A DNA stretch of 33,146 bases from UBA8106 sp913052135 (GCA_913052135.1 CAJXDY010000025.1:1-33146); one strand, 5' to 3'. Numbered from the stretch's first letter, positions 17,146-25,616 are shown. The notes: generated by a model not told the origin, from the letters alone. Program-made: numbers and translations.

Positions 17146-17681
17146 TATCCCCGATCTTCAACGAGTACAGGTTCAGACTGCCCGGATTTGATTACACGAG
17201 CCTTACGCAGGACGGTGTTTTCCTTTTGAATCTTATCCTGCAAACGCATCAGTCCGTACAGTAACGCTTCTGGTCTAGGCGGACACCCAGAGATATAGAC
17301 ATCAACTGGCACGATTTTATCCACTCCTTGCAACACACTATAGGTAGGAAAAGGACCACCAGCATTCGAACAACTCCCCATCGAAATCACCCATTTAGGC
17401 TCAGGCATCTGATCGTAGAGACGTCTAAGGACGGGGGCCATCTTCTTCGTGACAGTGCCGGCAACGATCATCAAGTCTGCTTGGCGTGGCGAGGCCCGAA
17501 AGACTTCAGCACCAAACCGTGAAATGTCAAACCTTGAAGCCGATGCCGCCATCATCTCGATGGCACAGCATGCTAAGCCAAAACCTAGCGGCCAAAGTGA
17601 TGATCGTCGTGCCCAGTTCAGAATCTTATCTAAATTGGTAGTAATGATATTGTCGTCGAATCGTTGCTCAATTAATCCCAT
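17145..17681 (-). CDS. nuoB: NADH-quinone oxidoreductase subunit B
   Basis: A 178-aa NuoB, the subunit carrying the terminal [4Fe-4S] cluster N2 next to quinone. The four ligands are present: tandem Cys38-Cys39 (GLACCAIEMM), Cys104 (MGSCSNAGGP) and Cys133 (YISGCPPRPEALLYGLMRLQ). Length and sequence match the family throughout. It is first of a two-gene unit with nuoI. In most genomes nuoB is in a nuoA-N operon. No nuoA or nuoC is found next to it here: the ferredoxin gene is upstream and the TPR/protease gene downstream. Confidence 0.95.
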   Translation of the reverse strand: MGLIEQRFDDNIITTNLDKILNWARRSSLWPLGFGLACCAIEMMAASASRFDISRFGAEVFRASPRQADLMIVAGTVTKKMAPVLRRLYDQMPEPKWVISMGSCSNAGGPFPTYSVLQGVDKIVPVDVYISGCPPRPEALLYGLMRLQDKIQKENTVLRKARVIKSGQSEPVLVEDRG

Positions 17682-17771
17682 GCTCGATTCCCCGCTTGGT
17701 CTACCAACGAAGCACTAAACGAAACGATAAAACTTGTGACAGGACATGCTATATTCAGCACGTCACAACAG

Positions 17772-18032
17772 TTAATCCTCATAGTACGCTGCATCTTGTG
17801 CGATACACGCTTGCCACTGGTCAGGCACTTCGTCTAGAACAAAGATCGCTTCAACCGGACAAGCCGGAATACAGGCGCCACAATCGATACACTCATCCGG
17901 ATGGATGTAGAGCCGCTCTGAACTTTCAAACTCTGGCTCGTCCTTCCGAGGATGAATACAGTCAACTGGGCACACATCGACACAAGCCGTGTCTTTTGTA
18001 CCAATACAGGGATCGCAGATGATGTACGCCAT
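17772..18032 (-). CDS. fdxA: 7Fe ferredoxin (FdxA type)
   Basis: An 86-aa ferredoxin. The N-terminal pattern CIGTKDTACVDVCPVDCIHP (Cys9, Cys17, Cys21, Cys25) with the second motif CIDCGACIPACPVEAI (Cys48, 51, 54, 58) matches the 7Fe/8Fe FdxA family, which holds one [3Fe-4S] and one [4Fe-4S] cluster. Cys6 is an extra cysteine. It is a soluble cytoplasmic electron carrier. A strong GGAGGAGTG Shine-Dalgarno precedes ATG 18032. It lies between nuoB and the box cluster, so it could donate electrons to BoxB in place of the absent BoxA, but this is speculation. A run resembling a -10 (TACAAT at 18098-18103) lies upstream. Confidence 0.9.
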   Translation of the reverse strand: MAYIICDPCIGTKDTACVDVCPVDCIHPRKDEPEFESSERLYIHPDECIDCGACIPACPVEAIFVLDEVPDQWQACIAQDAAYYED

Positions 18033-18200
18033 TCACTCCTCCAATAAAACCTAACGCTTTACACAATCTAATTTCTTTACCTAACCGACGTTACTCTATT
18101 GTACACATTTTACTATATCGGCAAAAAGGCCAAGCAATTATAGCTCCCGATGAGCCCTGAAAATAAGGACGAATGACGATGGAATGAGATTGCGTCTCAA

Positions 18201-18977
18201 CTAAGTCCCAGTAAATTTAGCCGCTCGCTTTTCAAGGAATGCCGTCATGCCTTCAAGCTTGTCCTTGGAACTGTAACAGACTGCCTGGGCGAGCGTTTCG
18301 ATCATCAGTCCAGAATCGAGATCTACACGCGCCGACGCATTAAGAGCCACCTTCGCAAGCCGCGCCGCAAGCGGACCCTTCTTAAGAATCCGACGGGCCA
18401 TGTCATAAGCTGCCCTCTCGAGATTCCCTGCGGGAACCACTGCAGTTACCAAACCAATCTCAAGCGCATTCCTAGCATCAATAATCTCTCCCGTGAGAAT
18501 TAAATGTTTGGCACGACCTAAGCCAACGACTCTGGGTAGTCTCTGAGTGCCTCCCGCACCCGGGATGATGCCTAAACCCAACTCAGGTTGTCCAAACTTG
18601 GCTGTGTCAGCAGCAATGCGAATATCGCATGCCAGCGCTAACTCGCATCCTCCTCCCAAGGCGTAACCGTTGATCGCGGCAATCGTTGGACAGGGGAAAC
18701 ACTCGACCATTTTAAAAAACGATGAATTGATTGCAGCCAGGCCGTCATCACGTGTCCGAGTCTTGAGATCGTTAATATCAGCTCCAGACACAAACGCTTT
18801 GCCACCGCTACCGGTAATGATTAAAACATTCGCCGTATCGTCGGCAGCTAAATTTGTCAGCGCGTTTTTTGCTTCCTGTATAGTTTCAAAATTCAGAGCA
18901 TTGTGCACTTCAGGACGATCGAAAGTGAGCACGGCAATTGAGTTTTCAACACTAAACTTAATGTTCTTATATGTCAT
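18201..18977 (-). CDS. Enoyl-CoA hydratase/isomerase (crotonase family)
   Basis: A 258-aa crotonase: oxyanion-hole regions AFVSGADI and ALGGGCELALACD, and the two catalytic glutamates spaced 20 apart, Glu112 and Glu132 (GQPELGLGIIPGAGGTQRLPRVVG). The usual reaction is hydration of 2-trans-enoyl-CoA to 3-hydroxyacyl-CoA. It ends the boxC-boxB-dehydrogenase-crotonase unit. Here it could hydrate 2,3-dehydroadipyl-CoA in the aerobic benzoyl-CoA pathway, as PaaF does. The ATG at 18977 is 63 bases after the dehydrogenase stop. Specificity is not readable. Just past the stop, TGAGA/TCTCA (18185-18199) forms a small inverted repeat. Confidence 0.9.
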   Translation of the reverse strand: MTYKNIKFSVENSIAVLTFDRPEVHNALNFETIQEAKNALTNLAADDTANVLIITGSGGKAFVSGADINDLKTRTRDDGLAAINSSFFKMVECFPCPTIAAINGYALGGGCELALACDIRIAADTAKFGQPELGLGIIPGAGGTQRLPRVVGLGRAKHLILTGEIIDARNALEIGLVTAVVPAGNLERAAYDMARRILKKGPLAARLAKVALNASARVDLDSGLMIETLAQAVCYSSKDKLEGMTAFLEKRAAKFTGT

Positions 18978-19040
18978 CGCCGCAACCTTAGATTTCGGTT
19001 CATGAATTCTGGCTTTAAAACTCTAATCTTCTCATACTTG

Positions 19041-19886
19041 TTAATACTCGTACACGCCCTTCCCAACCTTCTTACCGAGACGACCCGCTTGAACGTACTC
19101 CTCAAGAAGTGGGCACGGCCGATACTTTTCACCCAGAGTACGATGCAGGAATTTCAAGACACTTAAACGAGTGTCCAGACCAACCAAATCGACTAGCTCA
19201 AATGGACCCATCGGATGATTTAGACCGAGTTTGAGGGCTTTATCGATATCGCGCGCCGACGCGATCCCTTCTTGAAGCATAAAAAATGCCTCGTTCCCAA
19301 TCGTTGCGTTAATCCGGCTAGTGACGAACCCTGGAGACTCTCGAATAACCACGGTCTCCTTGCCCATTCGTCGACCGATCTCTTCAATGGTCTGAACAGT
19401 TTCTGATGTAGTGTCTGAAGTTCGAACAATTTCGACTAGCTTCATCTTGTGCACAGGATTAAAGAAGTGCATGCCGACGGCACGTCCAGGGTTTGATAGA
19501 GCTGCTGACATCTCAGTGAGGCTGAGAGCTGACGTGTTGGATGCAATAATTGCCTGCTGTGGCGCCAGTTGTTCCAGGTCATTGAGCAAGGCCAATTTTA
19601 AATCTATCTGTTCAGGCACTGCTTCAATCACTAAACCAACACCGTCGACCGCACTAGCAATGTCCTGGCAAAGTGTTAACCGTTCCATGGTGTCAGTGAC
19701 CTCAGACGAAGTGACCTTACCTCGCTCGACACCAACTCTGCCGATAGACTCGATTTGCGTGCGCGCAAGCGCTAAGGTCTTTTCCGAAACATCGAATAAT
19801 CGTGTATCAAATCCTGCAGTCATTGCAGCATGCGCGATACCATGGCCCATAATTCCGGCGCCGAGGACAGCAATCGAATGAATCAT
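19041..19886 (-). CDS. 3-hydroxyacyl-CoA dehydrogenase, single domain
   Basis: A 281-aa NAD-dependent 3-hydroxyacyl-CoA/3-hydroxybutyryl-CoA dehydrogenase. It has the NAD-binding motif GAGIMGHGIA (about 9-18), the SNTSALSLTEMSA catalytic-side region, and the catalytic histidine in GMHFFNPVHKMKLVEIV with the downstream Glu. The C-terminal helical domain ends RLGKKVGKGVYEY. It oxidises L-3-hydroxyacyl-CoA to 3-oxoacyl-CoA. In this cluster the likely substrate is 3-hydroxyadipyl-CoA (compare PaaH), giving 3-oxoadipyl-CoA for a thiolase. It lies 46 bases downstream of boxB and belongs to the same unit. Confidence 0.92.
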   Translation of the reverse strand: MIHSIAVLGAGIMGHGIAHAAMTAGFDTRLFDVSEKTLALARTQIESIGRVGVERGKVTSSEVTDTMERLTLCQDIASAVDGVGLVIEAVPEQIDLKLALLNDLEQLAPQQAIIASNTSALSLTEMSAALSNPGRAVGMHFFNPVHKMKLVEIVRTSDTTSETVQTIEEIGRRMGKETVVIRESPGFVTSRINATIGNEAFFMLQEGIASARDIDKALKLGLNHPMGPFELVDLVGLDTRLSVLKFLHRTLGEKYRPCPLLEEYVQAGRLGKKVGKGVYEY

Positions 19887-19932
19887 AGAATTTTAGAGGG
19901 ACTGTTCTGGAATGCTTGAGAAAGACGGCGCC

Positions 19933-21354
19933 TTACGCCTCGGTCCTCACATACTCATGGTTAACTGGTAGCCGATTGATGCCACGCCGAGGTGGAGCGA
20001 TGTAATTGGCAAAAACACCTGGCTCAAAGATTGGCTCAACCATAATACTTAAAAGATATTCCTTGTCTTCGACAGAAGGAAGCCATTCTTGTCTCTTACG
20101 TTCCCATTGTTCTGCAGAAATCGATTCACCCTGCGGAGTAAAATGAAATTCTGAATAAATTCCGATGCCGCGGCCAAATTTCTTGTCTGGCAGGTACAGG
20201 CGGTCTGAGAGCCCGTAATTTTCGAGCACCTTGTTCCACCGGTCCAGCCCAGCCTGACAGTCACCAACATACCAATCGCGAAGAACCTCATTCATCGCTT
20301 TGCGCATTAGTACCTCCTGCCGCCGCAACTGGCCCCCCTCAAATACCTCCATATCGTAGTACGTGTCCACAACCGTATGATCTTGGAACGTTTCTTCTCG
20401 CGCTCGACCTTTTAAACCATTGGAAAAGTAGGAAGCGGCGTTGCTCGAGATCTCGCTGCCATGTAGATCGAGACTTCGGCTGAACCAGAAATTTAGATGC
20501 CGTTGAATCATCGGCAAATCTATCCCTCCCTGCCGGCGTACATCCTCGGCCACTCCACCCGCCGCCTTCATTAACTGACAGGTCCGCTCAATAATGCGAG
20601 ACATGCCAGTCTCACCAACGAACATGTGGTGTGCCTCTTCAGTCAGCATGAAGCGGGTTGTACGCGCTAATGGGTCAAGTGCACTCTCGGAAAGCGACAT
20701 CAATTGTGATTTACCGTCACGGTCCGTGAACATAGTAAACATGAAAAAATCGAGCCAATTATCAATCGGCTCATTGAACGCCTCAAGAATACGTGGCTTG
20801 TCCGCGTTCCCGCTAGTGCGAGCGAGTAAATCCTCAGCCTCATCTCGACCGTCTCGGCCAAAGTATGAGTGCAACAGGTAGGCCATCGACCAGAGATGGC
20901 GACCCTCTTCAACATTCACTTGAAAAAGGTTCCTGAGATCATAGAGACTCGGACATTTTGATCCCAGTTTGCGCTGCTGTTCGACCGACGCCGGTTCGGT
21001 ATCCCCCTGGGTCACTATCAGACGCCGGAGTTGATTGCGAAATTCTCCAGGCACTTCCTGCCAGGCTGGTTTCCCCATCAGGTCGCCATGTCCAATTACC
21101 CTGTCCTTCACGGGCTCGGCCAAAAAAATACCCCACCGATATTCAGGTAGTTTGACGTAGTCGAAATGGGCCCATCCATCAGCATCAACACTGATAGCAG
21201 TTCGCAGGTAGACCTGGTGATGGTCTTGGAAGTCCTGCGGTCCCATTTCTCGCCACCAGTCGAGATACTTTGGCTGCCAGTGCTCTAGCGCTCGTTGTAA
21301 ACGCTTATTGCTTGCCAGGTCAACGTTGTTCGGAATTTGTTCACTCGATATCAT
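19933..21354 (-). CDS. boxB: Benzoyl-CoA 2,3-epoxidase, oxygenase subunit BoxB
   Basis: A 473-aa BoxB. The N-terminus (IPNNVDLASNKRLQRALEHWQPKYL) and overall length match characterised BoxB. The diiron ligands fall at the positions I recall for the Azoarcus enzyme: Glu120, Glu150 and His153 (VEEGRH), Asp211, and Glu240 and His243 (EEAHHMF). BoxB uses O2 and electrons to convert benzoyl-CoA to 2,3-epoxybenzoyl-CoA. It normally receives the electrons from the FAD/Fe-S reductase BoxA, which is not in this window. It is 40 bases downstream of boxC and followed by the dehydrogenase and crotonase genes, all cytoplasmic. Confidence 0.95.
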   Translation of the reverse strand: MISSEQIPNNVDLASNKRLQRALEHWQPKYLDWWREMGPQDFQDHHQVYLRTAISVDADGWAHFDYVKLPEYRWGIFLAEPVKDRVIGHGDLMGKPAWQEVPGEFRNQLRRLIVTQGDTEPASVEQQRKLGSKCPSLYDLRNLFQVNVEEGRHLWSMAYLLHSYFGRDGRDEAEDLLARTSGNADKPRILEAFNEPIDNWLDFFMFTMFTDRDGKSQLMSLSESALDPLARTTRFMLTEEAHHMFVGETGMSRIIERTCQLMKAAGGVAEDVRRQGGIDLPMIQRHLNFWFSRSLDLHGSEISSNAASYFSNGLKGRAREETFQDHTVVDTYYDMEVFEGGQLRRQEVLMRKAMNEVLRDWYVGDCQAGLDRWNKVLENYGLSDRLYLPDKKFGRGIGIYSEFHFTPQGESISAEQWERKRQEWLPSVEDKEYLLSIMVEPIFEPGVFANYIAPPRRGINRLPVNHEYVRTEA

Positions 21355-21394
21355 GAGTCAAGCTGTCTCCATGAAAGCGTTCCCTGTAAAGAAC

Positions 21395-23035
21395 TCACGT
21401 ACGTCGCCAATCGAAGTCCGGACGTCCTTCAACACCATATACTGTGAGTGCTCCTCGTTCGCCAACTGCATTGGGCCGCTGAAAGATCCAGTTTTGCCAC
21501 GCGGATAATCGACCGAAAATCTTGGTTTCAAGCGTCTCCGGTCCAGGAAACCGAAGATTGGCCTCAAGGCCAGTGAGGGCGTCAGGTGAAAGTGCAGAGC
21601 GACCTTCAATAACAAGTCGCACCTCCTCATCCCAATCAAGCTCGTCCGGAGAAGAAGACACCAAGCCCAGATCGAGTGCCTCCTGCGGAGCGAATGACTC
21701 ATCGTGCGCCAAAAGCTCACCCACGCGACTGGGTTCAGCCATAAATCGAAGTCCCAGTCTAGTCAGACCGTTGCTCGTCGGGTAAGCACCACCATTGAGA
21801 GGAGACAGAGCAATAGTATTCGCACGATCGGGATCGTCCAACATGAACGACTGATCGGCTGACAACGCAATTTCGAACAGAGATCCGACAAAACACGATC
21901 CCGGTTCGATCAAGGCAAAAAAACTTCGAGCTGTCAGGTCCAATCGCTTTAAAGTCCGTTTCATGAGTAATCGAATCTCTCGAACGAGCCAGTGCGAAGC
22001 ATGCGCGTGTAGCGCCTTGTCAACCGCGAGTACTGCTTCCGCCTTGCCCACGGTCTTGAGTAAAACAAGGCCGATCTCTGGTTCATTGAACCGCAAGTGT
22101 AAGAGAGCAGCATCGAGTTCCCGAAACGCGCGGAGGGGCCAATACTCAGCGCCGAGTGAAACGATCTCATCGAGCGTGTCTGGTTGTGTTTCGGTTGGCC
22201 CATGCACCGTTAATTCAACAGTACGCTTAGGGCGATCGAAGGATAATGTGACAGATGAGTACACTATTTTTGTATCGGAGATCACGGGCTCAACAGCCTC
22301 AAGAGTGATCCCAGATTCCTGTTCGGGTCGATCCGATTGAGCAGCCAACTCAGTCACACGTTCAGTCACCGCCTCTTGAAACCGCGAACGAGAATGAACG
22401 GCATCAACCAGGCGCCACTCGACCGCACGCTTCCCTTTCACACCTTCTACTAACGTACTAAAAATATCTGCGAGGTCCGGACGAACCTTACGCTTATCGA
22501 TCACCCTCGTTAAACCACCAGTGCCAGGCAACACACCCAATAGCGGAACTTCGGGCAAGCTGACGGCAGCGTTTTTGTCGTCAACTAGCAGAATTTCATC
22601 GCACGCCAATGCCAATTCGTAACCACCTCCAGCACAAATACCGTTCACTGCTGCCACAAACTTTAATCCTGAATTTTCACTTGCATCCTCAATAGCCAGA
22701 CGTGTTTCGTTGGTGAATTTACAGAAATTAACCTTGAAGGCATGAGAGGATGTGCCAAGCATGAATATATTTGCGCCAGCGCAAAAAATCTTCTCTTTTA
22801 GGCTGCTAATGACTACAACTCTTACTTCTGGGTGCTCAAATCGAATGCGCTGTAGCGCATCAGCTAACTCGATGTCGACACTTAAATCGTACGAATTCAA
22901 CTTTAGAGAGTACCCTGGGCGTAACCCGGCATCTTCTTGGACATCCATCGCAAGTCGAGCAAGTGGGCCCTCAAAAGTTAACTTCCAGTGTTTATATTCA
23001 TCGGGGTGCGTATTTGTAGTAACGGGGTGTTCCAT
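21395..23035 (-). CDS. boxC: 2,3-epoxybenzoyl-CoA dihydrolase BoxC
   Basis: BoxC, about 546 aa from ATG 23035, a tandem crotonase-fold enzyme. It opens the epoxide ring of 2,3-epoxybenzoyl-CoA hydrolytically to 3,4-dehydroadipyl-CoA semialdehyde and formate. The segment QYKHWKLTF-like EYKHWKLTFEGPLARLAMDV, then PGYSLKLNSYDLSVDIELADALQRI, IFCAGANIFML and GGGYELALACDEI, is near-diagnostic. An upstream in-frame start at 23164 would add 43 residues unlike the family, so 23035 is chosen. No Shine-Dalgarno is evident there. It is first in the box operon and divergent from the OsmC-like gene. Confidence 0.93.
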   Translation of the reverse strand: MEHPVTTNTHPDEYKHWKLTFEGPLARLAMDVQEDAGLRPGYSLKLNSYDLSVDIELADALQRIRFEHPEVRVVVISSLKEKIFCAGANIFMLGTSSHAFKVNFCKFTNETRLAIEDASENSGLKFVAAVNGICAGGGYELALACDEILLVDDKNAAVSLPEVPLLGVLPGTGGLTRVIDKRKVRPDLADIFSTLVEGVKGKRAVEWRLVDAVHSRSRFQEAVTERVTELAAQSDRPEQESGITLEAVEPVISDTKIVYSSVTLSFDRPKRTVELTVHGPTETQPDTLDEIVSLGAEYWPLRAFRELDAALLHLRFNEPEIGLVLLKTVGKAEAVLAVDKALHAHASHWLVREIRLLMKRTLKRLDLTARSFFALIEPGSCFVGSLFEIALSADQSFMLDDPDRANTIALSPLNGGAYPTSNGLTRLGLRFMAEPSRVGELLAHDESFAPQEALDLGLVSSSPDELDWDEEVRLVIEGRSALSPDALTGLEANLRFPGPETLETKIFGRLSAWQNWIFQRPNAVGERGALTVYGVEGRPDFDWRRT

Positions 23036-23141
23036 GAAGCCATTATGATTGCGGGTGGTAGGAGCCGTCAATCGGCTTCCCCTTGAACGGCTATAATACA
23101 GTATAAAAGTTGATAGGGAAGATAGCAGGAGTAAAGTGAAG
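23036..23141. promoter_or_regulatory. Shared divergent boxC / osmC-like control region
   Basis: About 100 bases separate the two divergent starts. They hold a hairpin GGAGCCG-TCAAT-CGGC(T)TCC (23061-23080, one bulged T). TAATAC-A-GTATAA (23094-23106) is a near-perfect palindrome inside an AT-rich run, TATAATACAGTATAAA. -10-like hexamers face both ways, but I found no well-spaced -35. GGAG (23128-23131) serves the plus-strand gene. This could be the operator region of the catabolic cluster. That is inference. Confidence 0.4.
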
Positions 23142-24335
23142 ATGCCAAAACTGCAGGATTTCAATACTCCGTTGGTCTATAAAGTGGATGACTCAGAAGC
23201 TACTGTTTCCACGAGTTCAGGACCGATACCAAGTCAACTGTCCTATCGTGTCGACATTCGGTCTCTTGACGGTATGCAGAAGGAGGCAGTCGTCCGTCAA
23301 TTAGTCCCGCCTGGAGCAACTTGGAGATTAGTTTCAGACGAAGGTCCATATCTGAATGGCACTGATCTCGCACCATTTCCTCTCGCCTTTTTTGCTGCAG
23401 GCCTCCAATTCTGCTACATGAGCCAACTTGTGGAACTTTTGCGGGCCAATAAAGTCAATATCCACTCGCTCGCCGTCGATCAGGATACAAAGTACACGAT
23501 GACCGGCTCAGCCTTACGAGGCGACATGATCGGAGAAGGTGTCCCGGCGGAGTTGACCGTAAAATTGGAATCGGATGCCTCTCCTAAAATTCTGGCACCA
23601 CTTGTGATGAAGGCCTCTGATCTTTCACCAGCACACGCAGTAATGCGAGACCTATTCATAAATACATTTGCACTCCAACTAAATGGCAATCAAGTTTCAC
23701 TCTCTGACATGGCGCCCTCGCCGAACGATCTGGGAGTCAAGCCTCAAGAGAGTTTTCACAACCTGCAACCTGCTACAAACAACAGCTTTCGAGAAAATCT
23801 TGTCACGAAAATAAAGACGGCCGAAGTGAAGCATGGAGTAACAGGAGGTGCCGGATCAAGCTTACAGGCAGAACAGAAGCGTACGCTACACATTCATTCG
23901 GAAGCTAGATTGGTCGGCAGCGATCTCTTCGAAACAGACATTCATCTATTTCAGCCACTTGGCAGCAGCTTCCGTTTTCTCTGTGACGCGGCTGGCGGAA
24001 CCACAGCCCCAGGACCTCTCGCCTACCTATCGGCAGGCGTGGGATTCTGCTATATGACGCAGCTTGGACGCTACGCCTACATCACAAAACAGAACGTTCG
24101 TTCAAGTCAGATTGTACAATTCAATGATTACCTGCAACCTGGGCCAAATGGTACAAGCGCAAAAGCCGGCCCAACAGACACGCAAGTCTTCATGGATGCT
24201 GAGGAAACCGACGAGAGTGCGAAACGTTCCGTTCGAATGGGTGAACAGACCTGTTTTTTACACGGATCAATGCGTGAGACCTATCCGACTATTATTCGGG
24301 CTACGCTGAATAGTGAAACATTGCCGCTGCCGTAA
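23136..24335 (+). CDS. Tandem OsmC-like redox protein
   Basis: A 399-aa protein with two OsmC/Ohr-like halves. Half one (about 75-190) has LAFFAAGLQFCYMSQL (Cys93), but where OsmC has its second Cys it has SDLSPAHAVM (Ser164). Half two (about 285-395) has LAYLSAGVGFCYMTQL (Cys305) and GEQTCFLHGSM (Cys373). OsmC proteins use a Cys pair to reduce organic hydroperoxides or act as thiol-dependent hydrolases. They normally form homodimers, so the fused chain could imitate one with a single redox pair. The start is GTG 23136 or ATG 23142. A Shine-Dalgarno GGAG (23128-23131) fits either. It lies divergent to boxC and 15 bases before the CoA ligase gene. Function in this cluster is unknown. Confidence 0.8.
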   Translation: MKMPKLQDFNTPLVYKVDDSEATVSTSSGPIPSQLSYRVDIRSLDGMQKEAVVRQLVPPGATWRLVSDEGPYLNGTDLAPFPLAFFAAGLQFCYMSQLVELLRANKVNIHSLAVDQDTKYTMTGSALRGDMIGEGVPAELTVKLESDASPKILAPLVMKASDLSPAHAVMRDLFINTFALQLNGNQVSLSDMAPSPNDLGVKPQESFHNLQPATNNSFRENLVTKIKTAEVKHGVTGGAGSSLQAEQKRTLHIHSEARLVGSDLFETDIHLFQPLGSSFRFLCDAAGGTTAPGPLAYLSAGVGFCYMTQLGRYAYITKQNVRSSQIVQFNDYLQPGPNGTSAKAGPTDTQVFMDAEETDESAKRSVRMGEQTCFLHGSMRETYPTIIRATLNSETLPLP

Positions 24336-24350
24336 TCTTGACGAATTGCT

Positions 24351-25616
24351 TTGATATATAAGCCTGATCTCGAAACAGCCACACCTGAACAGATTCGTAC
24401 GAGGCAGCTCGAACGACTCAATGAACTTCTCGACACGATTCTTCCAGAAAATAGATTCTATGCACGAAAGTTCGACTCAATCACGACTCCACTAGATTGG
24501 GATCAGTTTGAAGCGCTGCCATTTACAACGAAGTCTGAACTCGTCGCTGACCAGGCTGCAACACCCCCATTGGGTACAATCGCTACCTATGAACGTGACC
24601 GTTACATCACCTACCACCAAACGTCTGGCACTACTGGAAAACCATTAACCATTCTCGACACCGAAGAAAGTTGGAACTGGTGGGCGGAGTGTTGGCAATA
24701 CGTCTATCATGGGGCTAGTCTGAATCACAAAGACCGGCTTTTTCTAGCGTTTTCATTCGGACCATTTATTGGTTTCTGGGCTGCCCACAACGCAGGCATC
24801 AAACTCGGAGCCTTGACAATTCCAGGAGGCGGCCTAGATTCGAAGGCGCGTTTGCAGCTACTGCGTCACGCCGGCGCCACAGCCCTTTTAAGCACACCAA
24901 CTTACGCCCTACGTTTAGCTGAAGTGGCACGGGACGAGGGCATCAACCTTACAGAACTTGGCGTTCGGGCCACTATCCATGCAGGTGAACCAGGCGCCTC
25001 AATTCCAACAGTGCGCGCACAAATCGAAACCGCTTGGGGTGCGCAATGCTTCGACCACGCTGGCGCTACCGAAATTGGTGCGTACGGCTTCACCTGCGAG
25101 AAACAATGTGGCCTTCATTTAATCGAATCTGAATTTATTACAGAAATCCTCGATCCCACTACCAATGAACCAGTTGATACCGGCGAGATTGGTGAACTCA
25201 TTATCACCAACCTCGGTCGGCCAGGCTGGCCAGTGATCCGTTATCGAACAGGTGATCTTGTTCGAGGTGGCGGACGCCAGTGTGGATGCAGTCGCACCTC
25301 TCTTATGGTGCCAGACGGGTTGATTGGCCGAGCTGATGATCTTATGGTGGTGCGTGGCATCAACATATACCCGTCCTCCATCGAAGCGATAGTTCGTGAG
25401 TTCGAGGTTGATGAATTTAGAATCGTACGGACTAAGCAAAGGGCAATGGAAGAGGTGCACTTAGAAATTGAAGCGGCCGCCAGTGTTGCGCCAGCACTCA
25501 GTGAGGCCCTGTCTCAGCGACTGGCAGTGAGAATCCCAGCCGCTATCGTACCTGCCGGCACCCTTCCCCGCTTTGACCTTAAGGCCAAGCGGATCGTCGA
25601 TCGCCGAAAAAGCTAA
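24351..25616 (+). CDS. PaaK-type aryl-CoA (phenylacetate/benzoate-CoA-like) ligase
   Basis: A 421-aa adenylate-forming enzyme of the phenylacetate-CoA ligase family. The P-loop is YHQTSGTTGKP (Thr91-Pro98). Other motifs are HAGATEIGAYGF (the 'YGxTE'-like aromatic stretch), YRTGDLV and the catalytic C-terminal lysine region in FDLKAKRIVDRRKS. It turns an aromatic acid into acyl-AMP and then CoA thioester. In a box cluster the fitting substrate is benzoate, giving benzoyl-CoA for BoxB. Most box clusters use a BclA-type ligase, so this would be a PaaK-type replacement (inference). TTG 24351 is the start, with no clear Shine-Dalgarno. It follows the OsmC-like gene by 15 bases, probably as one operon. 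Confidence 0.88.
   Translation: MIYKPDLETATPEQIRTRQLERLNELLDTILPENRFYARKFDSITTPLDWDQFEALPFTTKSELVADQAATPPLGTIATYERDRYITYHQTSGTTGKPLTILDTEESWNWWAECWQYVYHGASLNHKDRLFLAFSFGPFIGFWAAHNAGIKLGALTIPGGGLDSKARLQLLRHAGATALLSTPTYALRLAEVARDEGINLTELGVRATIHAGEPGASIPTVRAQIETAWGAQCFDHAGATEIGAYGFTCEKQCGLHLIESEFITEILDPTTNEPVDTGEIGELIITNLGRPGWPVIRYRTGDLVRGGGRQCGCSRTSLMVPDGLIGRADDLMVVRGINIYPSSIEAIVREFEVDEFRIVRTKQRAMEEVHLEIEAAASVAPALSEALSQRLAVRIPAAIVPAGTLPRFDLKAKRIVDRRKS

Noticed and set aside
18098..18124. Promoter of the ferredoxin gene (TTGCCG, 15-base spacer, TACAAT)
   Set aside because: The -10 match is good but the spacer is short and the -35 weak; mentioned in the gene entry but not called.
21395..23164. 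BoxC starting 43 codons upstream at 23164
   Set aside because: The added residues form an unrelated hydrophobic stretch and cross the divergent control region and the start of the plus-strand gene. Known BoxC proteins begin near the YKHWKLTF region, so ATG 23035 fits.
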